Shown here one piece after another: positions 23,212 through 34,245 of a DNA stretch of 64,000 bases. Both the position numbers and the translations under genes were made by a program. The DNA comes from Thozetella sp. PMI_491 (lineage: Eukaryota > Ascomycota > Sordariomycetes > Chaetosphaeriales > Chaetosphaeriaceae). The stretch spans positions 62,001-126,000 of the forward strand of contig MU270102.1 in NCBI GenBank assembly GCA_021432635.1, given 5' to 3'. Position 1 is the first letter of the stretch, and each line of letters starts with the position of its first letter. The notes beneath the pieces were generated by a model. The model worked only from the letters and a program-made list of their open reading frames with translations, was not told the DNA's origin and did no database searches.

Positions 23212-25026
23212 ATGAATGGCGACGACCCAAAATATCAGAACGGGTGGCTCGCTAAAGAGCCATGGTGGAAAGGAGCGCTCTTCTACCAAGTATATCCAGC
23301 GTCCTTCCAAGACTCGGATGGAGATGGCTGGGGTGATCTCCCGGGTCTCCTCCGCAGGATAGACTATCTGCATGAGCTCGGGGTTGACGTTGTATGGCTT
23401 TCACCCATGTTTGAGAGCCCGCAAAAGGACATGGGCTACGATATTTCAGATTATCAGAAGGTGTACGCCAAATATGGTACCGTGGAGGACGTGAAAGCCA
23501 TTGTCGAAGCGTGTCACGTCCGGGGAATGAAGCTGATCCTTGACCTGGTTGTCAATCATACGTCGGCCGAGCATGCCTGGTTCAAGGAGTCCAGGTCGTC
23601 CAAAACTAACCCGAAGAGGGACTGGTACATTTGGAAGCCAGCACGATACGATGAGAACGGCAACAGAATGCCCCCTACTAACTGGAGGGGCTACTTCGCC
23701 ACCTCGACGTGGACCTGGGATGAACAAACCCAAGAGTACTATCTGCATCTCTACGATAGGGACCAGCCAGACCTGAACTGGGAGAACCCGGTCTGCCGAG
23801 AAGCCATATATGACAATGCCATCCGCTTTTGGCTAGAGCTTGGCGTAGATGGCTTCCGTATCGATACTATCAACAAGTACTCCAAACGGACCGACTATCC
23901 AGACGTAGCCGTCACCGAGGCTGACTCCCCACATCAGCCAGCTCCCGAGATGTGGTGCAATGGCCCGCGCATCCACGAGTTTATCCGGGAGATGCGGGAG
24001 AAGGCTATCGACCCCTACGGCGCCGTGTCTGTCGGCGAGCTCTCCAACACTCCGCACCCGAGCACGGTACTGCCTTACGTCTCTGCCGCAGCAAAAGAGC
24101 TCGACATGGCGTTCGAATTCAGCATGATACGACTGGGGACGGGGGGTGCCTTTGGAGGGAAGTATCTCTACCGCCCGTTTCCACTCTCCGAGCTCAAGCG
24201 GCACGTGGCCACATGGCAGACCTGGCTCGAAGGTACCGACGCCTGGCACACAGTCTTTTGCGAGAACCACGACAACGGGCGGGCAGTATCGCGCTTCGGT
24301 GACGACTCCACGCCGGAGCTCTGGGCGGCGTCGGCTAAGACGCTGGCGTTGTGGCAAGCCACTCTGACGGGCAGCCTGTACCTGTATCAGGGCCAGGAGA
24401 TCGGCATGACCAACATGCCGCCCAGCTGGGGGATCGAGGAGTACAAGGATGTGGAGAGCAGTAACTTTTACGCCGAGGCAGTAGCGTCTGGGGACGCTAA
24501 ACGCGTGAAGGCCACGATGCAAGGACTTCAGCGCCTGGCTCGTGACCATTCCCGTCTGCCGTTCCAGTGGGACAGCTCCGCCGAAGCAGGGTTCACAAGT
24601 GCAGGCGCCGCTAAGCCTTGGATGCGAACGCATGACGCCTATCGCGAGATCAATGCCGAGAAGCAAATAGGGGATCCAGAGTCCGTGCTGAGCTTTTACA
24701 AGAAGGTTCTCAAGCTGCGCAAGGAGTTCAGCGATCTCTTCGTCCACGGCGCATTTCGACACCTGGTCCCGGATGACGAAAGTATTTTTGCTTACATCAA
24801 GGAGAGCCCGGTCCGGATCCACAGAAGCACGGAGAAGAGGAAGGCGTTGGTGGTCATGAATTTCACCAAGCATGCGCAGCCGTGCCTCGACGTGGCCCAA
24901 GCCCTAGGTTGCTCTGCGGAGGCTGTTCAACTGTTGTTTGGAACTGTTGCCGCACAATCTTTGGAGCCAAAGGCAACAACACTACAGCCGTGGGAAGGTA
25001 GGATTTATACCAACTTCCATGTTTAA
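23212..25026 (+). CDS. GH13 intracellular alpha-glucosidase (maltase/isomaltase type)
   Basis: A single exon of 604 residues. The four GH13 regions are intact: DLVVNHTS near 111-118, GFRIDTINK with nucleophile Asp218, SVGELSN with acid/base Glu276, and ENHDNGRAVSRFG with transition-state Asp354. The start of the barrel (WWKGALFYQVYPASFQDSDGDGWGDLPG) is typical of fungal maltases and oligo-1,6-glucosidases. There is no signal peptide, so it should hydrolyse imported maltose or isomaltose in the cytosol. It is paired with the permease and regulator, completing a transport-cleavage-control set. Substrate preference between alpha-1,4 and alpha-1,6 was not decided from sequence. The stop is 195 bp from the converging NRPS-like gene. 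Confidence 0.92.
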   Translation: MNGDDPKYQNGWLAKEPWWKGALFYQVYPASFQDSDGDGWGDLPGLLRRIDYLHELGVDVVWLSPMFESPQKDMGYDISDYQKVYAKYGTVEDVKAIVEACHVRGMKLILDLVVNHTSAEHAWFKESRSSKTNPKRDWYIWKPARYDENGNRMPPTNWRGYFATSTWTWDEQTQEYYLHLYDRDQPDLNWENPVCREAIYDNAIRFWLELGVDGFRIDTINKYSKRTDYPDVAVTEADSPHQPAPEMWCNGPRIHEFIREMREKAIDPYGAVSVGELSNTPHPSTVLPYVSAAAKELDMAFEFSMIRLGTGGAFGGKYLYRPFPLSELKRHVATWQTWLEGTDAWHTVFCENHDNGRAVSRFGDDSTPELWAASAKTLALWQATLTGSLYLYQGQEIGMTNMPPSWGIEEYKDVESSNFYAEAVASGDAKRVKATMQGLQRLARDHSRLPFQWDSSAEAGFTSAGAAKPWMRTHDAYREINAEKQIGDPESVLSFYKKVLKLRKEFSDLFVHGAFRHLVPDDESIFAYIKESPVRIHRSTEKRKALVVMNFTKHAQPCLDVAQALGCSAEAVQLLFGTVAAQSLEPKATTLQPWEGRIYTNFHV

Positions 25027-25220
25027 GAATATATATACAACCCTGGAGCATAACATAGAGAAATATTAAATCGCACTAAATCTTCATAATCCATCTAATC
25101 TCTCAGATGTGTTGTATTTTCCTAAAAGTGATATTTACTGCAATCCATTGTCCGCTAAAACATGAGCGGTGAAACGGCGGGCAGGTCCGAATGCACAGAG
25201 ATATGATGAACAGTAATCTA

Positions 25221-28200
25221 TCAAGCGGCGTTCCTCGTTCCGCTACCCCAGTGCTCCCGCAGGCTGTCGATCATTTTCTGAATCAACCGAGCGTCCGTGA
25301 CGTCTGGGAGAGTCGCTAGCGTCACGCTGGCCCTTGTAGTTTCCTCAGTGAGGTACTCCAAGATCTCCGTCTTCACTGCCCTTTCTACAGTACCGTACTT
25401 GCCCTCGAACCAATCCAGGAGCTTGATAGGTGGGTTACGTACTGCGTCTCTGTCGGATGTCCTCAGCTTCTCCATCCATTGGCCGGTCGAGAGTGTGTCG
25501 AATTTCAGACCCGCACTCGCCAGTGCCGGTAGCATATCCCTTGTCCAGTGGAACCTCTTTGGGTTGAGGACGTGGTACACCAGGGAAGGGTTCGAAAGCA
25601 GGCAGTCGTGTGATGTGGCCATCTCCGGACCGGTGAGGTTGGTGAGTTCTAGGATAGCTGTAGCAGCGTAGTCGACAGGCAGCCATGTCATTTCCTGTTT
25701 GCGGATCACGAATTAGCAGCGTGTTCATCTTCTCCTTGAGGAGCTGCATCTGAAGAGAAGGCAAAATATAATCACCTCTTCAAGAGCCGGAAGTGCCCCA
25801 AGAATCTCCGCCGTCTGGATCATTAACGGGATACCCTCGGTGGCGTTCCACTCGCCGACCTTGCTGTCACCAACTAGCTGACCGACTCGAAGAACCCGGG
25901 TCGGGGCGCCTGCTGCTGATGCCGCATTCAGTGTGATATGCTCCGCCACGTACTTTGATCTCGCATAGCCGGTTCCTTGTGCATAGGCTGGGCTAGTGAC
26001 AGGGCCCTCCTTGACATATCCAGGACGCGGGCTTCCACCCGCAGCCGAAACGGAAGAACAAAAGAAGAACCGAGCTGGCTTGCTCGTGGGGACCGACAGG
26101 CCTAGTTGAATCAGGTTGTGTAGGGCCTTGATATGCTGGTCTTCGAAACTCTGAACCGGGATGTTAAAGTTGACCGCCCAAGCACTGTGGATGGTGCAAG
26201 TGAGAGTGCTCCGAAGCTGAGCCAACTTCGCCGCGTCGAGCCCTAGGTCCGGACGGCCGAGATCGCACGCAAGTGGGACAACCTTAGATCCCTCCTCAGG
26301 ACCAAGAGTTAGTCCACGGGCGTTTAATGACCGCTGCAATCTCTCCGCCGCCGCCTCGTCCGACGGTGCTCGGATCATAGCCCATATAGCGGAGACGTTG
26401 GGGCGCGACGCCAGTTGAGCGAGGAGATGCGCCCCAAGTCCTCCGGTGACTCCGGTGACGAGCTAACGCATTGAAGTTAGACATATGTGTACATGGTCTG
26501 TTGGGGGGGCCTGGGCATTGAACATTACTTACTACCGTCTCTTTCTGGTGGTCTCCGGCCCCTCGATCCACATGGGGCTGGAAGACAGAATATTTATTAA
26601 CCAATATTTCCATTTTCTTCAGCTCGTCCTCGCCTGTGCTTTTGACGCCTTTCTTCAATTCCGTTAGATGGGCAGCGAGCCCTCGGACATTTCCGGTCTC
26701 GTAGAGCACATTTTGGCTGAGATCTGCTTGCCGTCCGCCTAGATCCAGTTCCCGCTTGATGAGGTTCCACACCTGCATACATTGCAAGCTGTCGACACCG
26801 GCGGCAAAGAAGTCAGTCTCAGGGGATGGAAGCTCCACCCCAATCTGTTCCTTCAGTCTCCGGAGGAGAAAATCTTCCAACTCGACACCAGATAGGGCAA
26901 GGCTACCGCCCTTCTCGTTTTCGAAGCTGTCGTAGGCAGCAGTGATCTCCGCCTCAAATTGGCGGTACATCGGCACGCGAATAAAAGTGCCCTTATCCGT
27001 CCGGGGGTATGCCACGTCGGCTGGGAGAATGACCAATAGCTCCTTAGGGATGCGCGAGAAAGATTCCGCTCTAGAATTGGCGTCCTCGACCGCGGGCCAC
27101 AAAAGCTCGAGGAACTCTGCATCGGAGAGGTGTGCCGCCCGGTCAGCCTTGACCACAAGCACCCCCGGGAAGCTTCGGCCATCGCCAAAGACGCAGGCCT
27201 CCTTCACGATCTCCTCTTGTCTAATACGGCCCTCGATGGGAAGGGGTAGAACCTTCTCCCCATTGATGAGAGTGAACCTATCGTCGAGTCTGCATGCGTA
27301 CTTCCACAGGCCCGGCCTCGTTGGGTGTGGAATGAAGAGATCCCTGGTTCGGAAGGACCTGGGAGGGTTGTCGGAGTTGATGGTACTCTTAGATTTGAGG
27401 CCATCGAGGGCCACGCACTCGTACAATCCAGGTGAAATCTCATCCATGAGGACGTATGGCTTCGCGGAGGGAAGCATGCGGAGGTAGTTCCAGTCCTTAT
27501 CACCAGGGGGTCGCGTCGAATTCATCAGTCTACCAGTTTCAGTCCTAGATCCAGAGGGTTAATACCAGCCCAAAGTCGTGATAATTACTAGAGCACACTT
27601 ACGCTCCATAATTTGCCACCAAGTATACTCCTTGGTCTACGAGCCGATTACCTAAATCGTCAGGACAGGCGCTCCCTCCAAACAGCACGAGCTTGACTTT
27701 AGCGAGCGACTGGACTCCTTCTTCGCTCTCGGCCAGCAGCTTCACCATATAGGGGACAAGGTGGCAGAGCTCGGGGTTGACCGTATCGATCATGTCCATC
27801 AAGCTCTGACGCGTGATGGGAATAGCGTAGTTACCGAGATAGATGGGTTTCCTCGAGTGGATGGACCGGAAGACCTCGTAAAAGCCGTGGCTGTGGAAAA
27901 GAGGAGACGCTATCAACGCGCGCATGCCTAAGTTGGTGGCAAATGCGGCAATGCAGCTGCCGTGCGTAAGGTATATGGGCTTCGGCAGGCCGGTAGATCC
28001 CGAGGAGTGGATGATGACGGCAATCTTCTTAGTCTCCGTGGCCGGGTCGCACGCGCGGGAGAATGAAGGTGCATCCTTGCCGTAGTAATCCGAGTGCGCA
28101 AAGAGCGGTTTCAGGTCAATGGGACGCTCTTGCTGGACCTCGCCCAACACCGGATGGAAATGTCTCGTGGTGAGTACTGTGTGGCAGTCCGTCATCTTGA

Positions 28201-28671
28201 GGAGTTGAGTAATGGCCGGGCTTGCGAGACGGGTTGAGATGAGAAAGACCGCATAACCCAGCCGGCTCAAGCTCATGATGGCAATGACAACATGCAGCCC
28301 GGACTGGGCCAGGATGCCGATGATAGGGGGCTTCTCTATCGCCGGATCCTTTGTGAGTTAGTAGATAGATGTGTGAATAATGGCCAAGAGCAAGGGCGGC
28401 GTACCACCGGCGGGAGACCCAGCGACTGGAGTTTAGCAACCGCGGCGTCTACGTAGCGATCAACAGCGCGTGCGCTATGCTCTTCAAAGTCGACTACCCC
28501 GTGCCTTGGATACCCTAGCAGCGGCGCATCTTGAAGCTCCTCGGCGCGCCGCTTAATGAGTTGGTCAATCGTGTAGATGGGGCGGGCGTCCTCTGCCGGC
28601 ACTGGAGACCTCGGAGAAACCAAAGAGGCACGAGCCTCGGGGCTGGTTGTGAAGGTGGTAGTGGTCGCCAT
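25221..28671 (-). CDS. NRPS-like adenylation-thiolation-reductase (carboxylic acid reductase type)
   Basis: Five exons (28671-28405, 28348-27603, 27544-26533, 26462-25776, 25694-25221) encode 1061 residues. The adenylation domain occupies roughly residues 20-550, with the ATP-binding IHSSGSTGLPKPIYLTHG loop and the NYGATETG motif completed across the second intron. The thiolation domain has the phosphopantetheine site FFAAGVDSLQ (Ser590). The reductase domain starts at residue 676 with LVTGVTGGLGAHL (NAD(P)H binding) and has the YARSK (Y-x3-K) catalytic pair. There is no condensation domain, so it should activate and reduce one acid to an aldehyde or alcohol. The substrate (aryl or alpha-keto acid are common) is unknown. 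It diverges from a Dal5-type transporter. ATG 28671 was preferred over 28707 for its context. Confidence 0.92.
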
Positions 28672-29565
28672 GATGAGCCTTGCTACCTCGATAAAATTTG
28701 TCAGCATGGCGGAGGGAAGGGAGGTGCAGGGTGCGCAGTGCTATTTATGTCTACATAGCATCAAACAGGCTTCATCTTGGCACCCAGAGGTCGGTATTTT
28801 CACGGCGACGGCACGGGGCCATTCGGGATGTGGATACCGATCAGTATGCGAGCGGAGGGATCCACTAGCTCCGTCACGTCGGAGGAGGGGCTCGTCTTGG
28901 GGAAGCCTGGAGAGGGGTCCCATGGCCACCACTGGCACGCGAGTCGTATCGCCCGTGGATATAGCCAGGCCGGGTATAGTTCTCACAGCCAAAGGCGGTG
29001 CCACTCTTTGGCTATGTTGCAGCGCGGCTATGGTTCAAGACATACCGCGGGGCATTTACACGCAGCGCTTATAGATACGGTTATAGACGGTTGGCCATCT
29101 CACACTATCTAGCTTGGATATACCTCGGGATTTGAGCAACGGATGAAATATTTCCATCAATTAGCAGAAACCTGGAAGTAATGTCTGGGTTCATGTACTT
29201 CTCCAGACATCCCCAGACTCTCCCCATGGGGTAGTCACATCCGACGCTGGCCTGAACGCCTCTTCCTAGCGTACCGGTTCCGCACAACCTAAGAAGCTTG
29301 GCTGTGATATGCGGCGTCGCTAGCTCTATCAAGTCATGCCCTGCAGCTTTTCTGTTACAAAGGGGCATAGTAGCTGGTGCCGAGTGAGCGCGCATGTAGC
29401 AGTGAAGTCGCCGGATGGTGCGTTTCTCCAACGGAGGAAGCTGTTAAGATTCCTAGAAAAGGCCTGTGGCCCCCGGATGAGAGTCCATAGCCGGTCCCAT
29501 GCAAGCTTGCTATTCGCACCCAGACCCGTTTCCAAAGACACGACTGACTCACCGCGGCCTTCGTA
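28672..29565. promoter_or_regulatory. Shared divergent promoter, NRPS-like gene and transporter
   Basis: About 0.9 kb between two outward-facing starts. A TATTTATG-type AT-rich element lies about 70 bp from the NRPS-like start (near 28740-28748). No clear operator repeats were found. Confidence 0.45.
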
Positions 29566-31299
29566 ATGGCCTCTTCGAAGCAGGATGACTCGACTGTTGG
29601 CGTTGCACACAGCAATGCAACCATAGAGCATATCGACTTCACCGAGAACCTAAAACCCGAAGAGCGACTAGACCGCTTTGGCGCCGCTGCTAAGGTTGAC
29701 CCGAAAGAAATTGCACTTGTCAAGAAGCTGGACACGTATCTTATGGTATGTACGCTAATTTCACTCTGATGCAAGCTCGAGGAAAGACAGTCTCCCCCTA
29801 ACCACGTGCCTAGCCCATTCTTTGGTTCATGTATTTTCTCAACTTTCTCTGTCGGAACGCGATCGTAAACGGAAAGTTGAACCGCTTGGACAAAGAGCTC
29901 GGAATGGTTGGGTCTCAGTACAACACCTGCGTCAGTATCTTCTTCGTCGGGTCAGTCAATCTTTACTCGCTAGAGCTCTATCCTCGCCAACTCTGCCTCG
30001 TATGTTGACAAGCAAATAAGATACATTCTTGGCCAAATTCCTTCGAACCTCTTGGTTACCCGTGTCAAGCCGGCATGGTATCTCGCCGGCTGGATGATGG
30101 CGTGGGCCATCGTATCTACTCTCACATGCATTGTCAAAGACTATCGGGGAATGCTGGCATCGAGGTAGGTAGTAGTTTCTAGTATTGCAATTCGGTGACC
30201 CTCGTCGATAAGCAGTCTCTAACACGGACACCTATCCATCTAGGATAATACTGGGTTTCACAGAGGCTCCTTTCTACTCCGGCGCCTGCTATTTGGTTAG
30301 CCTCTTCTACACTAGAAAGGAGACTGCCACCCGGCTTGCTATCTTTTATACAGGAAATCTACTTGCTAGCGCATTCTCTGGATTGATCGCGGCTGGCGTC
30401 TTTGCTGGGCTCAATGGCAAGAGCGGTATGTCCGGATGGCGTTGGCTCTTCTTGATTCAAGGAATCGTCACTGGTGAGAAGTTGTCGAAAAGCAATGACT
30501 CGGTCAAAGTTAATCTAACTTTACAATAGTTTTTATCGCCGCTATTGCCATATTTGTCTTGCCCAACAAGCCCCTTGATACGCCGTGGCTTAACGAAGAG
30601 GAGCGCCAACTCGCCCACAGACGGGTCGCCCGTGATACAACCCAAAAGCGGATGTCGACCAGCTCCTGGACAGGCCTCTGGGAGGCCGCAACGGATTACC
30701 GCACGTGGGTCTTTGCGCTTATGGGAAACCTGCATCTTTCGGCAAACGGATTCAAGAACTACATGCCAACAGCTGTGGAGACGCTGGGGTTCAACACAAC
30801 GATTACGCTAGTTCTGACTTGCCCCCCTTATCTCTTGGCCGCCTTTGCTTCGGTCGCCGTATCCTGGTCATCTGGCCACTTCAACGAGCGTACCTGGCAT
30901 GTGACCTTGTCCAAGACCGTCGCTATCGTCGGATTTGCGGTGGCGACGGGTACGTACAACATCGGTGCGCGTTATTTCGCCATGTTCCTGTTCGTTGGTG
31001 CGACCTATGGCGTCAACAATCTAAACATCGCTTGGACCTCTGCTACGGTCGGCCAGACGGACGAGAAGAAGGCTGCAGCTATTGCTATCGTCAACACACT
31101 GGGCAACTTGTCCTTCGTTTATACGCCATACTTGTGGCCTGATTCGGACTCGCCATTGTACCGCAGAGCCATGATAGCGAGCATTGGATTCTCCTTTGGT
31201 GTTGTTATGACTGCTTGGTGTATGAAATTCATCTTGATCAGGGCTAATAGGAAGATTCGGGCGGAGGACAACGAAGCCGTCAACTTTTATGCTTATTAA
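29566..31299 (+). CDS. MFS transporter, Dal5-type (anion:cation symporter family)
   Basis: Five exons (29566-29745, 29814-29950, 30021-30164, 30244-30473, 30530-31299) give 486 residues with about 12 hydrophobic segments. Family motifs include PILWFMYFLNFLCRNAIVNGKLN, IFFVGYILGQIPSNLL (formed across intron 2), GFTEAPFYSGACYLVSLFYTR and GMSGWRWLFLIQGIVT. This is the Dal5/Tna1/Seo1 group, which imports allantoate, nicotinate, small peptides or other organic anions. The N-terminal ERLDRFGAAAKVDPKE is a cytosolic tail. Its shared promoter with the NRPS-like reductase suggests it may move a carboxylic acid substrate or product of that enzyme. Transport class is secure; substrate is not. Confidence 0.9.
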
Positions 31300-32592
31300 G
31301 GTGGGAGTCCACTCAGGGTAGAATTATTTCCATCTGAAGAGACTTGGTGGCCTTGACACTTAGGACTAGGTCCATTAGGGACGACTGAATCAAGGGGCCG
31401 GAACAGAGCGAACATGGAGGAGGGGGTCGGATTAGCGGGCGCTACGAGGGTGGGCGAAATGGCTCTGTTTGGCCACTGTGTGCATCAAGACGAGCGCCAA
31501 ACTAGTTGGACATGACTACATTCGTCAATTCGCATCGACGAAAGAGTATCGAGGTCGCAAGAACTTCAGGAAAGCAAGCGCCCCAAAGTTCGGAGAAATT
31601 ACCCGGTGCGAGTGCTGAAGGAACACGCTTCTGTATCTCCATACCGACGTCCACAAACGCGTATTAAGACCAATCGGAATGACGCCTTGGTGTATTTAGA
31701 AGGCAAAATATAGTCGATTTTTGAATTGGAACTTAAAAGCGGCATTTTCTACTCGCTTCATCGGTGGCTGGTGATTAGGCGAGGTAGCTTAACCTCTTGA
31801 AGACGAGCTAAAGGGACAAATCGGGGATAGCTATCAACCTTAAAGGAACCTCGTCTTCAGCGGAAGATAATCTGACACTAATCCTATTGAAGATTATTGA
31901 TTGATTCCTACGGCTTACATTACTACATGCGAATTCGGCCAGCAGAATCGACGGCTGGCGACCGAGACGTCACAAGGAGCATATTGCACTCCCTAATTGG
32001 ATGGCTATCAATTGATACCGACCAAAGTTCAAATTGTTCCCTAGAACATAAATCAGGTGCATTGTGGTATACAATACATGCCAAGAGCAGCGGTATGGTG
32101 TCCCTGTGTATGTAGCGCTTCAGAGGAATTGGCAGTCGTGAGAAGCTTGCGATGGTCTAGACGCCCTGCAGTCAAGCCTCTCAACCTTAGACAGCGCCTC
32201 AGAAACTTCCATGAAAGCGAAGGCCGAGATATATCGTGGGTGTGGGTATGATGAGTATGGAGCAAGTCATGATTCGTCGTCCCGTAGTTGTGATTGCAGG
32301 TTTCTCAATCACTTCAGTCAATGCTTGGGTTTGGGCTAGAGACTAAGGTTATCCAGCTTTCCTGGATTGTGATGGATCCAACCAGAGCTCGTGTATTTTG
32401 TCTTTTCTACTACAGCCTCGACCTTGCCAGTTCGGGCAGGTCGAACGAGTATTTATATCGTCTTTACCTCTCTCGTTCCCAGTGGTGCTTCGTCACCTCA
32501 CCACTCATCTACTCAATAGTGACTAAAAATCACCCATATGCGACACACCTTCCTGGCCGTTTGCCTTACAACAACTACCCAAAATCGTGAAA
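31300..32592. other. Intergenic interval, no supported gene
   Basis: No protein-like frame. The last ~200 bp should be the promoter of the gene at 32593; an AT-rich tatttata lies at about 32450. Confidence 0.5.
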
Positions 32593-33209
32593 ATGCGGTC
32601 CTATCTTGCTATCCTTGGTCTTTGCATTTTCGGCGCCGCCATCGCCGCCCCTGGACGTGCCCCTGGATCTCTTGAGGAGCGTGCTGTGGGCGTTGAATAC
32701 AGTAAGTCGGATCATTCGCGGCCATTCCAGTCCTAGTGCAGCTTGCTATGGTTCACAGAGCGGCTGATATGTCCGAAGGTCTTAGTGTTGAAGAGGCCGC
32801 TTGCAGTTGGTTCAGCTGCGTCGGCTTCGCAGGCAATGTGCTGGACGTTGGCAAACAGATCGCGGATGCCATGTCTGGAGGCAGCGACAATGGCGACACT
32901 AGCGACACTAGCGACATTAGCGATGAGGGCGATGATAATAATGACGATAACGATGATGGCGGTGATGACGGTGATGACGGCGATGATGATGGAGATGACG
33001 ATGGTGACTACTTCGACAAAAGGTTCGATATTGGTGGTGCTATATCGAAGGTGGAGGGTATTATCAAGAAATTGTCCCCTAACGTATGGTTCGATCTTCC
33101 CCAACGTTGCGACTATCAAGTTACTAACCTTTTCTTCGTAAAGGCATGCTCATGCCTCTGCTGCCAAGACAAGATCAAGGCATTCCTCACAAATAACCAT
33201 ATCTGCTAA
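32593..33209 (+). CDS. Secreted Asp-rich small protein with Cys-rich tail
   Basis: Preferred model: exons 32593-32701, 32761-33083 and 33144-33209, 165 residues. The first 18 or so residues are a signal peptide (MRSYLAILGLCIFGAAIA), followed by a probable propeptide. The middle is an Asp/Gly run coded by tandem GAT/GGC triplets, ending in DYFDKR, a likely Kex2 site. The last 22 residues carry a dense ACSCLCCQ cluster. The second intron (33084-33143) has GTATGG, a perfect TACTAAC and AAAG, and is 60 nt in frame; if retained it would add 20 residues. Function is unknown. Acidic Asp tracts can bind cations, but that is only a possibility here. The first intron's acceptor (CACAGAG) was chosen because the nearer CCAG would leave a 28-nt intron. 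Confidence 0.65.
32887..33010 (+). repeat. GAT/GAC-rich triplet repeat inside the Asp-rich gene
   Basis: An imperfect tandem run of gac/gat/ggc triplets codes for the acidic tract. Such tracts change length by slippage, so the number of Asp residues may vary between strains. Confidence 0.7.
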
Positions 33210-33525
33210 TGAAATGGTGCGGGATGTATCGACACAGGTTACTGCGCTTGGAGAGTGTTGCACTAGGAATCAGCCATGTTGGTGGCCAGCACGAACGCCC
33301 AATTTGCTGAATGCTTGCGGCTGGCCTAGACACGTTCATATCGTCTAGAAAAGTTAAATGTTTTCGACCCCTGCTTTACTAGCCGGTCTATTCAAGATTC
33401 AGAGCCTAGGCTACACATTCCAGCCCTCTAAAGGCAAGAATATAGCTTTATATGGAAACAGAGGCAATCATAAATGGCTAGTTCTACTAGCTTCTTCTAT
33501 CCGTCATGCTTCCAAGATGGCCCAA
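33210..33525. other. Convergent intergenic spacer
   Basis: A 316-bp spacer between two 3' ends; nothing recognisable. Confidence 0.5.
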
Positions 33526-34245
33526 CTAGTATTTGCACCAATCAATGCTTGAGACATCCTCGTAGCAGTCCACGGCCTCGACCGTGATATTAAGTTCGTC
33601 CTTGCCTTCCAAATCTGGAAGTGTAGCGCACTGCGCCAAAAAAGTTATAGCAACGCAGTCAGAAGGGATGTCCGTCGCCACATGTCCTTCTTCATCCACT
33701 ATATGCTCCTTCGCGAACCGCACTGGGTACGGCGGGTTTGGATACACGGGAACAGTCTGGTTACAGACCATAAAGCTGCCATGGAACGGCGCGAAAGCTA
33801 TAGGATATGGGCTGCGCAGGCCGCCCAGGATTCCCGCGCCGATAGTGCCGAGGCCATAGTTCAGCTCGATAGCAGCGGGTTCCGTATCATTCGTTGGTGA
33901 TGACACGAACTGTAGCCCCATAGGGATGGCACCCACCCCAGTCGCGACCAGAGGTGGCAGCTCGATAGACGTCGCGGCAGCTGACACATCCCTCGCAGTC
34001 CCGTTGACAAAGAAAAGGGCGCTGCTATTCGGACTCAGCGAGCCGGCGCTGATGCCGGCTCCGGCGTGTAGGCCGATGAGGGCCCAGCCGTGGATGGGAG
34101 GGTTGAAGAAGTCTTTTGAGGGGTCTGAGACATTGGCGATGAGGTTGAAGCCCTGGGCCTGCTTGACGGGAGGGAAGCCTCGTGCTGTGAGCGGAGAAGC
34201 GGCTGCTAGACCTGCCAATGAGGCCAAGAGACCCTTGGAGAGCAT
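33526..34245 (-). CDS. Secreted DUF7907-like protein
   Basis: A single exon of 239 residues when started at ATG 34245, which puts a signal peptide (MLSKGLLASLAGLAAASPLTARG) at the N terminus; an upstream ATG at 34302 would add 19 polar residues and spoil it. The body opens with GFNLIANVSDPSKDF and HGWALIGLHAGAGISAG, features I associate with the fungal DUF7907 group of secreted proteins. Several NxS/T sites are present (NVS, NSS, NGT, NDT, NQT, NIT), and a few Cys residues (CNQT, SDCVAITFLAQCATL, DCYED, WCKY) could form disulfides. Biochemical role is unknown; extracellular location is well supported. Confidence 0.75.
   Translation of the reverse strand: MLSKGLLASLAGLAAASPLTARGFPPVKQAQGFNLIANVSDPSKDFFNPPIHGWALIGLHAGAGISAGSLSPNSSALFFVNGTARDVSAAATSIELPPLVATGVGAIPMGLQFVSSPTNDTEPAAIELNYGLGTIGAGILGGLRSPYPIAFAPFHGSFMVCNQTVPVYPNPPYPVRFAKEHIVDEEGHVATDIPSDCVAITFLAQCATLPDLEGKDELNITVEAVDCYEDVSSIDWCKY

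Noticed and set aside
23833..24900. A 355-codon open frame on the minus strand opposite the GH13 gene
   Set aside because: It mirrors the GC-rich codons of the glucosidase, has no family motif and no promoter or splice context.
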